Shown here: in pieces, positions 25,267 through 34,645 of the stretch | Position numbering within the stretch: position 1 is the first letter of the stretch | Layout of the letters: each line of letters starts with the position of its first letter | Assembly (NCBI RefSeq): GCF_009720725.1 | Contig: NZ_WNKT01000037.1 | Span: 1 to 37,751 of the forward strand | Source of the DNA: Allochromatium palmeri | GTDB lineage: Bacteria; Pseudomonadota; Gammaproteobacteria; Chromatiales; Chromatiaceae | Length of the DNA stretch: 37,751 nucleotides | Direction: 5' to 3' | Made by a program: the position numbers and the translations under genes | The notes under the pieces: model-generated | Databases searched by the model: none | Seen by the model: only the letters and a program-made list of their open reading frames with translations | What the model was told of the DNA's origin: nothing

Positions 25267-27858
25267 ATGAATACCACCAATCGCAAACCCCTACCTGGAA
25301 CCAATCTGGACTACTTCGACGCCCGCGCCGCGATCGAGACGATCGCGCCCGGCGCCTATGACAGCCTTCCCTATACCGCGCGTGTTCTGGCCGAAAACCT
25401 GGTCCGGCGCTGTGACACAGCGATCCTGGACGATTCGCTCCGGCAGATCGTCGAGCGCCAGCGCGAACGCGATTTTCCCTGGTTTCCGGCGCGCGTGGTC
25501 TGTCACGACATCCTGGGTCAGACCGCGCTGGTCGATCTGGCTGGTCTGCGCGATGCCATCGCCGATCAAGGCGGCGATCCGGCCAAAGTCAACCCCGTGG
25601 TACCGGTGCAGCTCATCGTCGACCACTCGCTGGCGGTCGAGTGCGGCGGCGACGATCCGGACGCCTTCGCCAAGAACCGCGCCATCGAAGATCGGCGCAA
25701 CGAGGATCGCTTCCACTTCATCGAGTGGACCAAGCTCGCTTTCGACAATGTCGACGTGATTCCAGCCGGCAACGGCATCATGCACCAGATCAATCTGGAG
25801 CGGATGAGTCCGGTGATCCAGGCTCGGGACGGCGTGGCGTTTCCGGATACCCTGGTCGGCACCGACAGCCATACCCCGCATGTCGACGCGCTGGGTGTGA
25901 TTGCCATCGGCGTCGGCGGACTGGAAGCTGAGAACGTGATGCTGGGCCGTGCCTCCTGGATGCGACTGCCTGAGATCATCGGCGTCGAGCTGACAGGCCG
26001 GCCGCAGCCGGGCATCACCGCCACCGACGTGGTGCTGGCCCTGACCGAGTTCCTGCGTAAGGAGAAGGTCGTCGGCGCCTATCTCGAATTCCATGGCGAG
26101 GGTGCAGCGGCACTGACCATCGGCGACCGTGCCAGTATCTCCAACATGTGCCCCGAGTACGGTGCCACCGCCGCGCTCTTCCACATCGACGGTCAGACCA
26201 TCGACTACCTTCGGCTCACCGGCCGCGACGACGCGCAGGTCAAGCTGGTCGAGACCTATGCGAAGCAGACCGGACTCTGGGCCGAGAGTCTGAAGAACGC
26301 CCAGTACGAGCGCACCCTGAGCTTTGACCTGTCGAGCGTGGTCCGCAACCTCGCCGGTCCCTCCAATCCGCATGCGCGTGTGGCCACTGCTGATCTTGCC
26401 GCCAAGGGCATCGCCGGTTCCTGGGAGGAGGTGTCCGGCCAGATGCCGGATGGCGCGGTCATCATCGCCGCCATCACCAGCTGCACCAACACTAGCAACC
26501 CGCGCAACGTCATCGCGGCGGCGTTGCTGGCGCGCAACGCCAATCGGCTCGGTCTGACGCGCAAGCCCTGGGTCAAGAGTTCGCTCGCGCCCGGCTCCAA
26601 GACCGTGCCCATGTATCTGGAGCAGGCCGGGCTACTGTCGGAGCTGGAACAGCTTGGCTTTGGCATCGTCGGTTTCGCCTGCACCACCTGCAACGGCATG
26701 TCCGGCGCCCTGGATCCAAAAATCCAGCAGGAGATCATCGACCGCGATCTTTATGCGACCGCCGTGCTCTCGGGCAATCGCAACTTCGATGGCCGTATCC
26801 ATCCCTATGCCAAGCAGGCGTTCCTGGCCTCGCCGCCGCTGGTCGTGGCCTATGCCATCGCCGGCACCATCCGTTTCGACATCGAGAAGGATGTGCTTGC
26901 TGTCGTCGATGGCCGTGAGATCCGGTTGAAGGACATCTGGCCGACCGACGAGGAGATCGACGCCGTCGTCGCTGCCAGTGTCAAGCCGGAGCAGTTCCGT
27001 CAGGTCTATGAGCCGATGTTTGCCGTCTCCGCCGCGAGTGGCGAGCGGGTCAGCCCGCTCTACGACTGGCGTCCGCAGAGCACCTACATCCGCCGTCCGC
27101 CCTACTGGGAAGGCGCGCTGGCCGGTGAGCGGACGCTCAAGGGCATGCGTCCGCTGGCCGTGCTGCCGGACAACATCACCACCGATCATCTGTCGCCGTC
27201 CAACGCCATCCTGCTGGAGAGTGCCGCCGGCGAATATCTGGCGCGCATGGGACTGCCCGAGGAAGACTTCAACTCCTATGCGACCCATCGCGGCGACCAC
27301 CTGACCGCTCAGCGTGCCACCTTCGCCAATCCCAAGCTCATCAACGAGATGGCTGTGGTCGATGGACAGGTCAAGCAGGGCTCGTTGGCGCGGGTCGAGC
27401 CGGACGGCACGGTCATGCGCATGTGGGAGGCGATCGAGACCTACATGGAGCGCCGGCAGCCGCTCATCATCATCGCCGGTGCCGACTATGGTCAGGGCTC
27501 CTCGCGCGACTGGGCGGCCAAGGGCGTGCGTCTGGCGGGCGTGGAGGCCATCGTTGCTGAGGGCTTCGAGCGCATTCATCGCACCAACCTGATCGGCATG
27601 GGTGTGCTGCCCTTGCAGTTCAAGCCGGGCGTGAACCGCAAAACGCTCGGCATCGACGGCACTGAGACCTATGACGTCATTGGCGCGCGTCAACCACGCG
27701 CTGATCTGACCCTGGTCATCCAGCGCAAGAACGGCGAGCGCGTCGAGGTGCCCGTAACCTGTCGGCTCGACACCGCCGAGGAGGTCTCGATCTACGAGGC
27801 CGGCGGCGTGTTGCAACGCTTCGCCCAGGACTTCCTGGAGGGGAATCGGCCGTCATGA
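25267..27858 (+). CDS. acnD: Fe-S-dependent 2-methylcitrate dehydratase AcnD
   Basis: AcnD dehydrates 2-methylcitrate in propionate breakdown; its product is then isomerised by PrpF. The 863-residue protein has the aconitase domains in order. The Fe-S ligands are in ITSCTNTSNPRN and FACTTCNGMSG, and the swivel-domain part contains GADYGQGSSRDWAAKGVRL. The start MNTTNRKPLPGTNLDYFDAR and the absence of the extra N-terminal domain of AcnB fit the AcnA/AcnD type. The overlap (ATGA) with prpF decides for AcnD rather than ordinary AcnA. The leader shows only a weak GAG ribosome binding element. Confidence 0.92.
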   Translation: MNTTNRKPLPGTNLDYFDARAAIETIAPGAYDSLPYTARVLAENLVRRCDTAILDDSLRQIVERQRERDFPWFPARVVCHDILGQTALVDLAGLRDAIADQGGDPAKVNPVVPVQLIVDHSLAVECGGDDPDAFAKNRAIEDRRNEDRFHFIEWTKLAFDNVDVIPAGNGIMHQINLERMSPVIQARDGVAFPDTLVGTDSHTPHVDALGVIAIGVGGLEAENVMLGRASWMRLPEIIGVELTGRPQPGITATDVVLALTEFLRKEKVVGAYLEFHGEGAAALTIGDRASISNMCPEYGATAALFHIDGQTIDYLRLTGRDDAQVKLVETYAKQTGLWAESLKNAQYERTLSFDLSSVVRNLAGPSNPHARVATADLAAKGIAGSWEEVSGQMPDGAVIIAAITSCTNTSNPRNVIAAALLARNANRLGLTRKPWVKSSLAPGSKTVPMYLEQAGLLSELEQLGFGIVGFACTTCNGMSGALDPKIQQEIIDRDLYATAVLSGNRNFDGRIHPYAKQAFLASPPLVVAYAIAGTIRFDIEKDVLAVVDGREIRLKDIWPTDEEIDAVVAASVKPEQFRQVYEPMFAVSAASGERVSPLYDWRPQSTYIRRPPYWEGALAGERTLKGMRPLAVLPDNITTDHLSPSNAILLESAAGEYLARMGLPEEDFNSYATHRGDHLTAQRATFANPKLINEMAVVDGQVKQGSLARVEPDGTVMRMWEAIETYMERRQPLIIIAGADYGQGSSRDWAAKGVRLAGVEAIVAEGFERIHRTNLIGMGVLPLQFKPGVNRKTLGIDGTETYDVIGARQPRADLTLVIQRKNGERVEVPVTCRLDTAEEVSIYEAGGVLQRFAQDFLEGNRPS

Positions 27859-29048
27859 GTCAGGTACCCCAAATCAAGATTCCCGCTACCTACATGCGCG
27901 GCGGGACCAGCAAGGGTGTCTTCTTCCGGTTGCACGACCTGCCCGAGTCCTGCCAGGTGCCGGGCGCGGCGCGCGATGCGCTGCTACGGCGCGTCATCGG
28001 CAGCCCCGATCCCTACGGCAAGCAGATCGACGGTATGGGTGGGGCGACCTCCAGCACCAGCAAGACCGTCATCCTGTCCAAGAGCACCCGGCCCGGTCAT
28101 GACGTCGACTATCTGTTCGGGCAGGTCTCGATCGACACGCCCTTCGTCGACTGGAGCGGCAACTGCGGCAACCTCTCCGCGGCTGTCGGCCCTTTCGCCA
28201 TCAGCCATGGCCTGATCGATCCCGAGCGCGTCCCCGAGAATGGGATTTGCACGGTGCGCATCTGGCAGGCCAACATCGGCAAGACCATCGTCGCCCAGGT
28301 GCCGATCACCGCTGGTGCGGTGCAGGAGACGGGTGATTTCGAACTCGACGGAGTGACCTTCCCGGCCGCTGAGATCCAGCTCGAATTCCTTGATCCGGCC
28401 GACGAAGGCGACGGGGAGGGCGGCGGGTCGATGTTTCCGACCGGCCATCTGGTCGATGATCTCGACGTGCCGGGCCTGGGCACGCTCAAGGCGACCCTGA
28501 TCAATGCCGGCATCCCGACCGTGTTCGTTAATGCCGAGGCGATCGGCTACACCGGCACCGAGTTACAGGAGGCCATCAACGGCGATCCTAAGGCGCTGGC
28601 TATGTTCGAGACCATCCGCGCCCAGGGCGCGCTACGCATGGGGCTGATCAAGGACGTCAGCGAGGCGGCAACCCGTCAGCACACGCCCAAGGTCGCCTTC
28701 GTCGCTCTGCCTGCCGACTATGTCGCCTCCAGCGGCAAGCCGGTCGCGGCCAGCGAGATCGATCTGTGCGTGCGTGCGCTTTCGATGGGCAAGCTGCATC
28801 ACGCCATGATGGGCACGGCGGCGGTAGCCATCGGTACGGCGGCGGCGATCCCTGGAACGCTCGTCAATCTCGCCGCTGGCGGTGGCGAGCGCACGGCTGT
28901 GCGGTTCGGTCATCCCTCGGGTACGTTACGGGTCGGTGCGGAGGCCAAACAGGTCGATGGCAACTGGACCGTGACCAAGGCCATCATGAGCCGCAGCGCG
29001 CGGGTGATCATGGAAGGTTGGGTGCGTGTGCCTGGAGAGGCGTTCTAA
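27855..29048 (+). CDS. prpF: 2-methylaconitate cis-trans isomerase PrpF
   Basis: PrpF isomerises 2-methylaconitate between forms so that aconitase can hydrate it in the methylcitrate cycle. The 397-residue protein has the family start IPATYMRGGTSKGVFFRLHD, the catalytic-region WSGNCGNLSAAVGPFAI, FVNAEAIGYTGTELQEAING and the late HPSGTLRVGA. The fold is that of diaminopimelate epimerase. It overlaps acnD by four bases, the typical acnD-prpF pair. A long hairpin follows at 29066-29100. Confidence 0.96.
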   Translation: MSQVPQIKIPATYMRGGTSKGVFFRLHDLPESCQVPGAARDALLRRVIGSPDPYGKQIDGMGGATSSTSKTVILSKSTRPGHDVDYLFGQVSIDTPFVDWSGNCGNLSAAVGPFAISHGLIDPERVPENGICTVRIWQANIGKTIVAQVPITAGAVQETGDFELDGVTFPAAEIQLEFLDPADEGDGEGGGSMFPTGHLVDDLDVPGLGTLKATLINAGIPTVFVNAEAIGYTGTELQEAINGDPKALAMFETIRAQGALRMGLIKDVSEAATRQHTPKVAFVALPADYVASSGKPVAASEIDLCVRALSMGKLHHAMMGTAAVAIGTAAAIPGTLVNLAAGGGERTAVRFGHPSGTLRVGAEAKQVDGNWTVTKAIMSRSARVIMEGWVRVPGEAF

Positions 29049-29065
29049 GCGGCCGCTCGCTTGGA

Positions 29066-29100
29066 TCTTAGCGGCACGGTTTCAGACCGCGCCGCTAAGA
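29066..29100. terminator. long hairpin between prpF and prpE
   Basis: TCTTAGCGGC and GCCGCTAAGA form a perfect 10-bp outer stem, and CGGT/ACCG an inner stem around TTCAG. It lies between convergent genes and probably ends both transcripts, although T-runs are lacking. Confidence 0.7.
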
Positions 29101-29122
29101 CCGCACTCATGGCCGATCGGCC

Positions 29123-31015
29123 TTAATGCTTGGCGTAGCCGATGCTTTCCAGGACCGCCTGGATTTCGGCGAGGATGGCTGGATCGTCGATGGTGGCCGG
29201 CAGGTTGTAATCCTTGCCGTCGGCGATGGCCTTCATGGTCCCGCGCAGGATCTTGCCTGAGCGGGTCTTAGGCAGACGCTCGACGACGGCCACCGTCTTG
29301 AAGGCCGCCACCGGGCCGATCTGATCGCGCACCAGATCGACCAGCTCCTTGATCAGCGTCTTCTTGTCGCGATCGACACCCGACTTGAGTACCACCAGAC
29401 CCAGCGGCAGCTCGCCCTTGAGTTGATCCGCCGCCCCGATGACGGCGCACTCGGCCACATCCGGATGTGAGGCCAGCACCGCTTCCATGCCGCCCGTCGA
29501 CAGCCGATGCCCGGCGACATTGATGATGTCGTCGATCCGGCTCATGACGAAGATGTAGCCGTCCTCGTCCATGTAACCCGCATCCCCGGTCAGATAGTAG
29601 CCGGGCTGGGTGGAGAGATAGGACTGCACGAAACGCGCGTCATTGCCCCAGAGCGTTTGCAGACAACCGGGCGGCATCGGCAGCTTGATCAGGATGCGCC
29701 CGATGTCGCCCGGCTGGACCGGCTCGCCGGCGTCGTCGAGCACGCGCACGTCGTAGCCGGGCACAGCGCGGGTCGGCGAGCCGGGCTTGACCGGCAGCGG
29801 CTCGATGCCCAGACAGTTGGCGGCGATGGCCCAGCCGGTCTCAGTCTGCCACCAGTGATCAATCACGGGTACGCCGAGCGTGCGTTGCGCCCATTCGAGC
29901 GTGTCCGGGTCGCAGCGCTCGCCGGCCAGAAAGAGCGCGCGCAAGCAACTGAGATCATAGTGCTTGAGATGTTCGGCCTTGGGATCTTCGCGCTTGATGG
30001 CGCGGAAGGCGGTGGGCGCGGTGAAGAGCACCGAGACCTGATGGTCCTGGATCACACGCCAGAACGCACCGGCATCCGGGGTACCGACCGGCTTGCCCTC
30101 GTAGACGATAGTGGTGCAGCCCATCAGCAGCGGTGCATAGACGATATAGGAATGTCCGACTACCCAGCCGACGTCCGAAGCGGCCCAGAAGACCTCGCCC
30201 GGCTCGACATTGTAGACATGGCGCATGCTCCAGGCCATGGCGACCGCGTGACCGCCATTGTCGCGCACCACACCCTTGGGCTGGCCCGTGGTGCCCGAGG
30301 TGTAGAGGATATAGAGCGGATCGGTCGCCTCGACCGGGACGCAGTCGGCGGGTTCGGCGTCGGCTATGGCCTCCGACCAGCTCAGGTCGCGCCCCTCGAT
30401 CAGCACGCCCAGCTCCTGCGGACGTTGCAGAATGACGCAGTGCGCCGGTTTGTGCGCGGCCTGATCGATGGCCGAATCCAGCAGGGGTTTGTAGTGAACG
30501 ATGCGGTTGGTCTCGATGCCGCACGAGCCGGCGACCATGACCTTGGGCTTGGCGTCGTCGATGCGGGTGGCCAATTCATGCGCCGAGAAACCGCCGAAGA
30601 CTACCGAATGGATGGCGCCGATGCGCGCACAGCCGAGCATGGCCACCAGTGCCTCGGGCACCATCGGCATGTAGATGATGACCCGATCGCCCTTGGCCAC
30701 ACCGAGCGACTTCAGCACCCCGGCGAAGCGTGCGACCTGATCCTGCAACTCGGCATAGGTGATGATGGTCTTCGAGTCCGTGACCGGACTGTCGTGGATG
30801 ATCGCCGCCTGATCGCCGCGTCCGGCCTTCACATGGCGGTCGACAGCGTTGTAACAGGTATTGAGCTGGCCGCCCTGGAACCAGCGGTAAAAGGGTGGAT
30901 TGGAATCGTCCAGCACCCGGTCCCAGGGTCGATCCCAGTCGATCAGCTCGGCCGCCTCGGCCCAGAAGGCCGATGGATCCTGCATCGAGCGGTCGTAGAG
31001 GGTTTGGTAGCCCAT
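29123..31015 (-). CDS. prpE: propionyl-CoA synthetase PrpE
   Basis: PrpE activates propionate to propionyl-CoA with ATP. The 630-residue protein is an adenylate-forming enzyme. The P-loop motif is YILYTSGTTGQPKGVV, the aromatic motif YYLTGDAGYMDEDGY and the C-terminal catalytic lysine is in PKTRSGKILRG. The acyl-binding start MGYQTLYDRSMQDPSAFWAE and the IDWDRPWDRVLDD segment are typical of PrpE rather than Acs. The ATG at 31015 is preceded by GGAGAA at good spacing. It converges with acnD-prpF; a nearby prpB/prpC is not in the window. Confidence 0.93.
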   Translation of the reverse strand: MGYQTLYDRSMQDPSAFWAEAAELIDWDRPWDRVLDDSNPPFYRWFQGGQLNTCYNAVDRHVKAGRGDQAAIIHDSPVTDSKTIITYAELQDQVARFAGVLKSLGVAKGDRVIIYMPMVPEALVAMLGCARIGAIHSVVFGGFSAHELATRIDDAKPKVMVAGSCGIETNRIVHYKPLLDSAIDQAAHKPAHCVILQRPQELGVLIEGRDLSWSEAIADAEPADCVPVEATDPLYILYTSGTTGQPKGVVRDNGGHAVAMAWSMRHVYNVEPGEVFWAASDVGWVVGHSYIVYAPLLMGCTTIVYEGKPVGTPDAGAFWRVIQDHQVSVLFTAPTAFRAIKREDPKAEHLKHYDLSCLRALFLAGERCDPDTLEWAQRTLGVPVIDHWWQTETGWAIAANCLGIEPLPVKPGSPTRAVPGYDVRVLDDAGEPVQPGDIGRILIKLPMPPGCLQTLWGNDARFVQSYLSTQPGYYLTGDAGYMDEDGYIFVMSRIDDIINVAGHRLSTGGMEAVLASHPDVAECAVIGAADQLKGELPLGLVVLKSGVDRDKKTLIKELVDLVRDQIGPVAAFKTVAVVERLPKTRSGKILRGTMKAIADGKDYNLPATIDDPAILAEIQAVLESIGYAKH

Positions 31016-31067
31016 TTGTCGTTCTCCGATGGTGGCACAACAGGTGATGGGTGACCCCTGGGACATG

Positions 31068-31096
31068 ACTATCCCAAGGGACACCTTTGGGATAGT
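31068..31096 (-). terminator. 10-bp inverted repeat between hemL and prpE
   Basis: ACTATCCCAA and TTGGGATAGT flank nine bases in the gap between two same-strand genes. It may terminate hemL transcripts or act as an operator for prpE. There is no T-run, so neither reading is certain. Confidence 0.45.
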
Positions 31097-31125
31097 ACTT
31101 GACCGAACGGTTCTCAGCGCTCCAG

Positions 31126-32412
31126 TCAGTCTGCGGCGATGGCCGCGAAGGTCTCGGCCGCTGCGTCGAGCGTCGCTTGGATATGCTCATCCGTGTGCAT
31201 GATGGAGACGAAGCCTGCCTCGAACGCCGAGGGTGCCAGATAGACACCGCGCTCCAGCATGCCGTGGAAGAAGGCTTTGAACTGCTCCTGATTGCAGCCG
31301 GTGGCCTGCTCGTAGTTCGTCACCTGCTGATCGGTGAAGAAGATCCCGAACATGCCGCCGGCCTGGTTGGTGGTCAGCGGTATGCCTGCCGCCGCTGCAC
31401 GCTCCTTGAGACCCGTCATCAGGGTCGTGACCTTGGCGGCGAGCTGGTCGTAGAAACCGGGCGCTGAGATCAGCTCCAGGGTCTTGAGACCGGCGGCCAT
31501 GGCAATGGGATTACCGGACAGCGTGCCAGCCTGATAGACCGGACCGAGCGGCGACAGACGCGACATGATTTCCTGCTTGCCGCCGAAGGCGCCGACCGGC
31601 ATGCCGCCGCCGATGACCTTGCCGAGCGCGGTCAGGTCGGGCTTGATGCCGTAGTGTGCCTGAGCACCGCCGAGCGCGACGCGGAAGCCGGTCATGACCT
31701 CGTCGAAGATCAGCACCGCGCCGTACTGGTCGCAGACCTCGCGCAGACCTTCCAGGAAGCCCGGCACCGGCGGGATGCAGTTCATGTTGCCGGCGACCGG
31801 CTCGACGATGATGCAGGCGATCTCGGAGCCGATCTCAGCGAAGGTCTCGCGCACCTGATCGATATCGTTGTAGCGCAGGGTGATGGTGAGTTCAGCCAGC
31901 GCCGCCGGCACGCCGGGCGAGCTGGGCTCACCGAACGTCAGCGCGCCGGAGCCGGCCTTGACCAGCAGCGAGTCGGCGTGCCCATGGTAGCAGCCCTCGA
32001 ACTTGACGATCTTGTCGCGCCCGGTATAGCCGCGCGCCAGACGCAGCGCGCTCATGGTCGCCTCGGTGCCCGAGCTGACCATGCGCACCATGTCCATGCT
32101 CGGCACCAGTTCGCAGACCTTGTCGGCCATGACGGTTTCGAGTTCGGTCGGCGCGCCGAACGACAGCCCCTTGTCGAGCCGCTCGCGCACAGCGGCCAGC
32201 ACTTCGGGGTGGGCATGACCGAGGATCATCGGACCCCAGGAGCCGACATAGTCGATATAACGCTGGCCGTCGGCATCGAAGGCATAGGGACCGGCGGCGC
32301 TCTCGAAGAACACCGGGTCGCCGCCCACTCCGCGGAACGCCCGCACCGGCGAGTTGACGCCGCCAGGGATGTGACGCTGTGCGGCGGCGAAAAGGTCGTG
32401 GGATCGGCTCAT
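31126..32412 (-). CDS. hemL: glutamate-1-semialdehyde 2,1-aminomutase
   Basis: HemL makes 5-aminolevulinate from glutamate-1-semialdehyde, the entry to haem and bacteriochlorophyll. The 428-residue PLP enzyme starts [20 protein letters not shown] and shows [20 protein letters not shown] and [13 protein letters not shown]. The Schiff-base lysine is K265 in [17 protein letters not shown]. The ATG at 32412 follows GGAGA by about ten bases, and the longer frame overlaps thiE. Only one base separates it from the thiE stop, so thiE-hemL is an operon. Confidence 0.97.
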   Translation of the reverse strand: MSRSHDLFAAAQRHIPGGVNSPVRAFRGVGGDPVFFESAAGPYAFDADGQRYIDYVGSWGPMILGHAHPEVLAAVRERLDKGLSFGAPTELETVMADKVCELVPSMDMVRMVSSGTEATMSALRLARGYTGRDKIVKFEGCYHGHADSLLVKAGSGALTFGEPSSPGVPAALAELTITLRYNDIDQVRETFAEIGSEIACIIVEPVAGNMNCIPPVPGFLEGLREVCDQYGAVLIFDEVMTGFRVALGGAQAHYGIKPDLTALGKVIGGGMPVGAFGGKQEIMSRLSPLGPVYQAGTLSGNPIAMAAGLKTLELISAPGFYDQLAAKVTTLMTGLKERAAAAGIPLTTNQAGGMFGIFFTDQQVTNYEQATGCNQEQFKAFFHGMLERGVYLAPSAFEAGFVSIMHTDEHIQATLDAAAETFAAIAAD

Positions 32413-32413
32413 C

Positions 32414-33052
32414 TCAATGGGTCTCCTTCGGAAACAGGTTGGTATAGGCACGGGCGGCGGCGGTGATGTCGGGTTGGGCGAAGACACCCGTGACGACCGC
32501 GAGCATGTCGGCCCCCGCCGCGATCAAAGGCCCGCCATTGTGTGGCGTGATGCCGCCGATCGCAACCAATGGCAACGCGATCCGGCGGCGGGCTTCGGTC
32601 AGCAGGCCGGGATCAGGGCGCACGGCCTTGGGTTTGGTCGTCGACGCGAAGAAGCTGCCGAAGGCGACATAGCTGGCGCCGGCGGCTGCAGCGGCTGCCG
32701 CCAGCGCGAGCTGGTCGTAGCAGGAGACGCCGATGATGGCGGTTTCACCGAGCCGTTCGCGTGCGGCGCGCGGGTCCGGATCGTCGCGGCCGAGATGCAC
32801 GCCGTCGGCGCCCAGCTCGACCGCCAGATCGAGTTCGTCGTTGATGATGAGCGGCACGCTGGCTGTACGGCAGAAGGCGAGCAGGGCCGCAGCGCGCCGG
32901 CGGCGCTCGTCTAGCGTATGGATCTTGTCGCGATACTGGATCACACGCGCCCCGCCGGCGATAGCCGCGCCGACCTGATCGACGAGCGTCGCGATCGGCA
33001 GCGGTGCATCGGGCGTGATGGCGTAGAGTCCCTGGAACGAAGTTTTGGTCAT
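32414..33052 (-). CDS. thiE: thiamin phosphate synthase
   Basis: ThiE joins hydroxymethylpyrimidine diphosphate to the thiazole phosphate. The 212-residue TIM barrel has [35 protein letters not shown] followed by [38 protein letters not shown] and [11 protein letters not shown]. These are the substrate and pyrophosphate-binding loops. The length is that of the stand-alone enzyme. It precedes hemL by one base and lies after the coiled-coil gene, in the run begun by thiD. Confidence 0.96.
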   Translation of the reverse strand: MTKTSFQGLYAITPDAPLPIATLVDQVGAAIAGGARVIQYRDKIHTLDERRRRAAALLAFCRTASVPLIINDELDLAVELGADGVHLGRDDPDPRAARERLGETAIIGVSCYDQLALAAAAAAAGASYVAFGSFFASTTKPKAVRPDPGLLTEARRRIALPLVAIGGITPHNGGPLIAAGADMLAVVTGVFAQPDITAAARAYTNLFPKETH

Positions 33053-33062
33053 GCTGTTTCGG

Positions 33063-33425
33063 TCACAATAACTTCACGAGTGCGGCGATCGCGGCGACCT
33101 GAGCGAACATCAGGGGGACGAGCCATTTCAGCAGATCGATCTTGACCTGCGCGATATCGAGTTTGAGTTCGGAGCGGAGCTGCTCGATGTCGCGCTTAAG
33201 TTCGGAGCGTAGCTGCTCGATCTCGAGTTTGAGATTCGCCTGCACCTGCTCGATCTCTTTTTGCAACCGCAGCTCGGACTCGCGCACATGCCCCTGCGTG
33301 GCCAGTTCGGGCAGATGCGGATAGCGATCCTCCAGCCGCTCGAACGCCTCGGCGATCACCCGTGCTCGGGTGCGATCATCGGGGGCAGTGCTCAGTGCTT
33401 CATATAGTTCAACGACGGAACTCAT
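33063..33425 (-). CDS. coiled-coil protein with C-terminal membrane helix
   Basis: The 120-residue protein starts MSSVVELYEALSTAPDDRTR and has an N-terminal helical region. Four tandem 11-residue (hendecad) repeats follow: LQKEIEQVQAN, LKLEIEQLRSE, LKRDIEQLRSE, LKLDIAQVKID. It ends in a membrane span, LLKWLVPLMFAQVAAIAALV. The pattern resembles DUF1640/CCDC90-like coiled-coil membrane proteins. The ATG at 33425 has GGAG nine bases upstream; another ATG at 33431 is possible. It sits between thiD and thiE, with no obvious link to thiamin. Confidence 0.75.
   Translation of the reverse strand: MSSVVELYEALSTAPDDRTRARVIAEAFERLEDRYPHLPELATQGHVRESELRLQKEIEQVQANLKLEIEQLRSELKRDIEQLRSELKLDIAQVKIDLLKWLVPLMFAQVAAIAALVKLL
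33135..33266 (-). repeat. four tandem 33-bp repeats coding for hendecads
   Basis: Four diverged copies of a 33-bp unit lie head to tail inside the coiled-coil gene; the middle two are nearly identical at the DNA level. Such units may expand or shrink by whole copies without a frameshift. Confidence 0.75.
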
Positions 33426-33458
33426 CGGCATGATCTCCAAATATCGCTGTTCAATGCC

Positions 33459-34247
33459 CTAATCATGGAGCCGATTGGGCGTCAGTTGGCAGCGCCCCGT
33501 GCGCAAGGCCCGTTCGAGCGTCTTCCAGGTATAGCTCTGAGCCGACTCGACGGCCTGCACCAGCGTCATCCCATGCGCCAAGCGTGCGGCGATGGCGCTG
33601 GCCAGGGTGCAGCCTGAACCGTGGTACTCACCGGGCAGACGCGGCCAGTCCCAGGCATGGCGTTCGCCATCTGCACCAAAGAGCCGGTTGGTGACGGCCT
33701 CGGTCGCGTCATGGGTGCCCGTGATCAGCACCCAGGGCGCGCCAGCGCCGAGTAGACGCTCGGCACAGTCCTCCGGCGCGCTGGCACCGGTCAGGGCGCG
33801 CGCTTCGGGCAGATTCGGCGTGACTAGCGTGCAACGCGGAACGAGCGCGCCGCGCAGTTCTTCGAGCAGGGCGCTGTCGGCGACTGACTGACCCGCCCCT
33901 GTCGCCAGCACGGTATCCAGAACGACTGGAGTCCGTGGACGTTCGTCGATGAGTCGTGCCAGCATTCGGGCGATGTCGGCGCCACCAATCAGACCGATCT
34001 TGAGTGCATCAGGCGGACTGTCGTTCATCAGACGTTGGCAATGCGCCTCGATCTGCTCGGCGGGTTGCGGATGGATTCGAGCCAGCCCACAGGTATCCTG
34101 CTCGGTCAGTGCCGTGATCACGGTCAGCGGAAAGGCGCGCGCGGCCTGCACCGCCTCGGCATCGGCGAGGATGCCGGCCCCGCCGCTCGGATCGTGCCCG
34201 CCCACACAGAGCACGAGCGGCCGATCGGGGCGTTGGATATCCATCAT
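33459..34247 (-). CDS. thiD: hydroxymethylpyrimidine/phosphomethylpyrimidine kinase
   Basis: ThiD phosphorylates the ThiC product to hydroxymethylpyrimidine diphosphate. The 262-residue ribokinase-fold protein shows VGGHDPSGGAGILADAEAV, VITALTEQDT, DALKIGLIGG, VVLDTVLATGAGQ and the catalytic GEYHGSGCTLASAIAARLA. Two ATGs (34247 and 34244) are adjacent; the first was used. It is the first gene of a leftward group thiD, coiled-coil protein, thiE, hemL and is divergent from rubredoxin. No TPP riboswitch was seen upstream of this gene. Confidence 0.95.
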   Translation of the reverse strand: MMDIQRPDRPLVLCVGGHDPSGGAGILADAEAVQAARAFPLTVITALTEQDTCGLARIHPQPAEQIEAHCQRLMNDSPPDALKIGLIGGADIARMLARLIDERPRTPVVLDTVLATGAGQSVADSALLEELRGALVPRCTLVTPNLPEARALTGASAPEDCAERLLGAGAPWVLITGTHDATEAVTNRLFGADGERHAWDWPRLPGEYHGSGCTLASAIAARLAHGMTLVQAVESAQSYTWKTLERALRTGRCQLTPNRLHD

Positions 34248-34385
34248 GGCGTACCCCAGGCACCAGCCGTGGCTTGAACTGCTCGACCATGCCCCGATTC
34301 TGTCGGCCAGGTCATCGGGCGCTTCGCCAGTGCATGCGTCGGGCAGGCGCCGAATTTACTCAGGCTCAGAGAGCTATAACCGTAC

Positions 34386-34550
34386 ATGAATACCTATCAA
34401 TGTCTCGTTTGCGGGCTGATCTACGACGAAGCCCAGGGTTGGCCGGATGACGGTATCGCGCCCGGCACTAAATGGGAAGATGTCCCCGCCGACTGGAAGT
34501 GCCCTGAATGCGGCGTCGGCAAGGATGATTTCGAGATGGTTATGCTCTGA
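34386..34550 (+). CDS. rubredoxin
   Basis: The 54-residue protein [20 protein letters not shown], followed by [20 protein letters not shown] and [14 protein letters not shown], is a complete rubredoxin. The four iron ligands are CLVC and CPEC, and the aromatic core is in place. It is a small cytosolic electron carrier with a single Fe(Cys)4 site. It is shorter than most gene-finding cut-offs. The leader has only a weak GAGAG element. It lies divergent to thiD and upstream of the DUF5063-like gene. Confidence 0.96.
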   Translation: MNTYQCLVCGLIYDEAQGWPDDGIAPGTKWEDVPADWKCPECGVGKDDFEMVML

Positions 34551-34645
34551 GCCGATGCAGCCTCGATGATGATTCGAGGCCATGGAAGGCCACGCCGTAG
34601 ACGCCGATCCGGCCAAGTCATTTTTTCTCGACTACACTCCTTGGC

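Noticed and set aside
29507-31054. 515-codon plus-strand frame opposite prpE
   Set aside because: Antisense shadow of a confidently assigned gene; composition is what an inverted G+C-rich coding strand gives.
33135-33266. Possible CRISPR-like array
   Set aside because: The 33-bp repeats are contiguous without spacers, in frame and code for hendecads in a coiled-coil protein.
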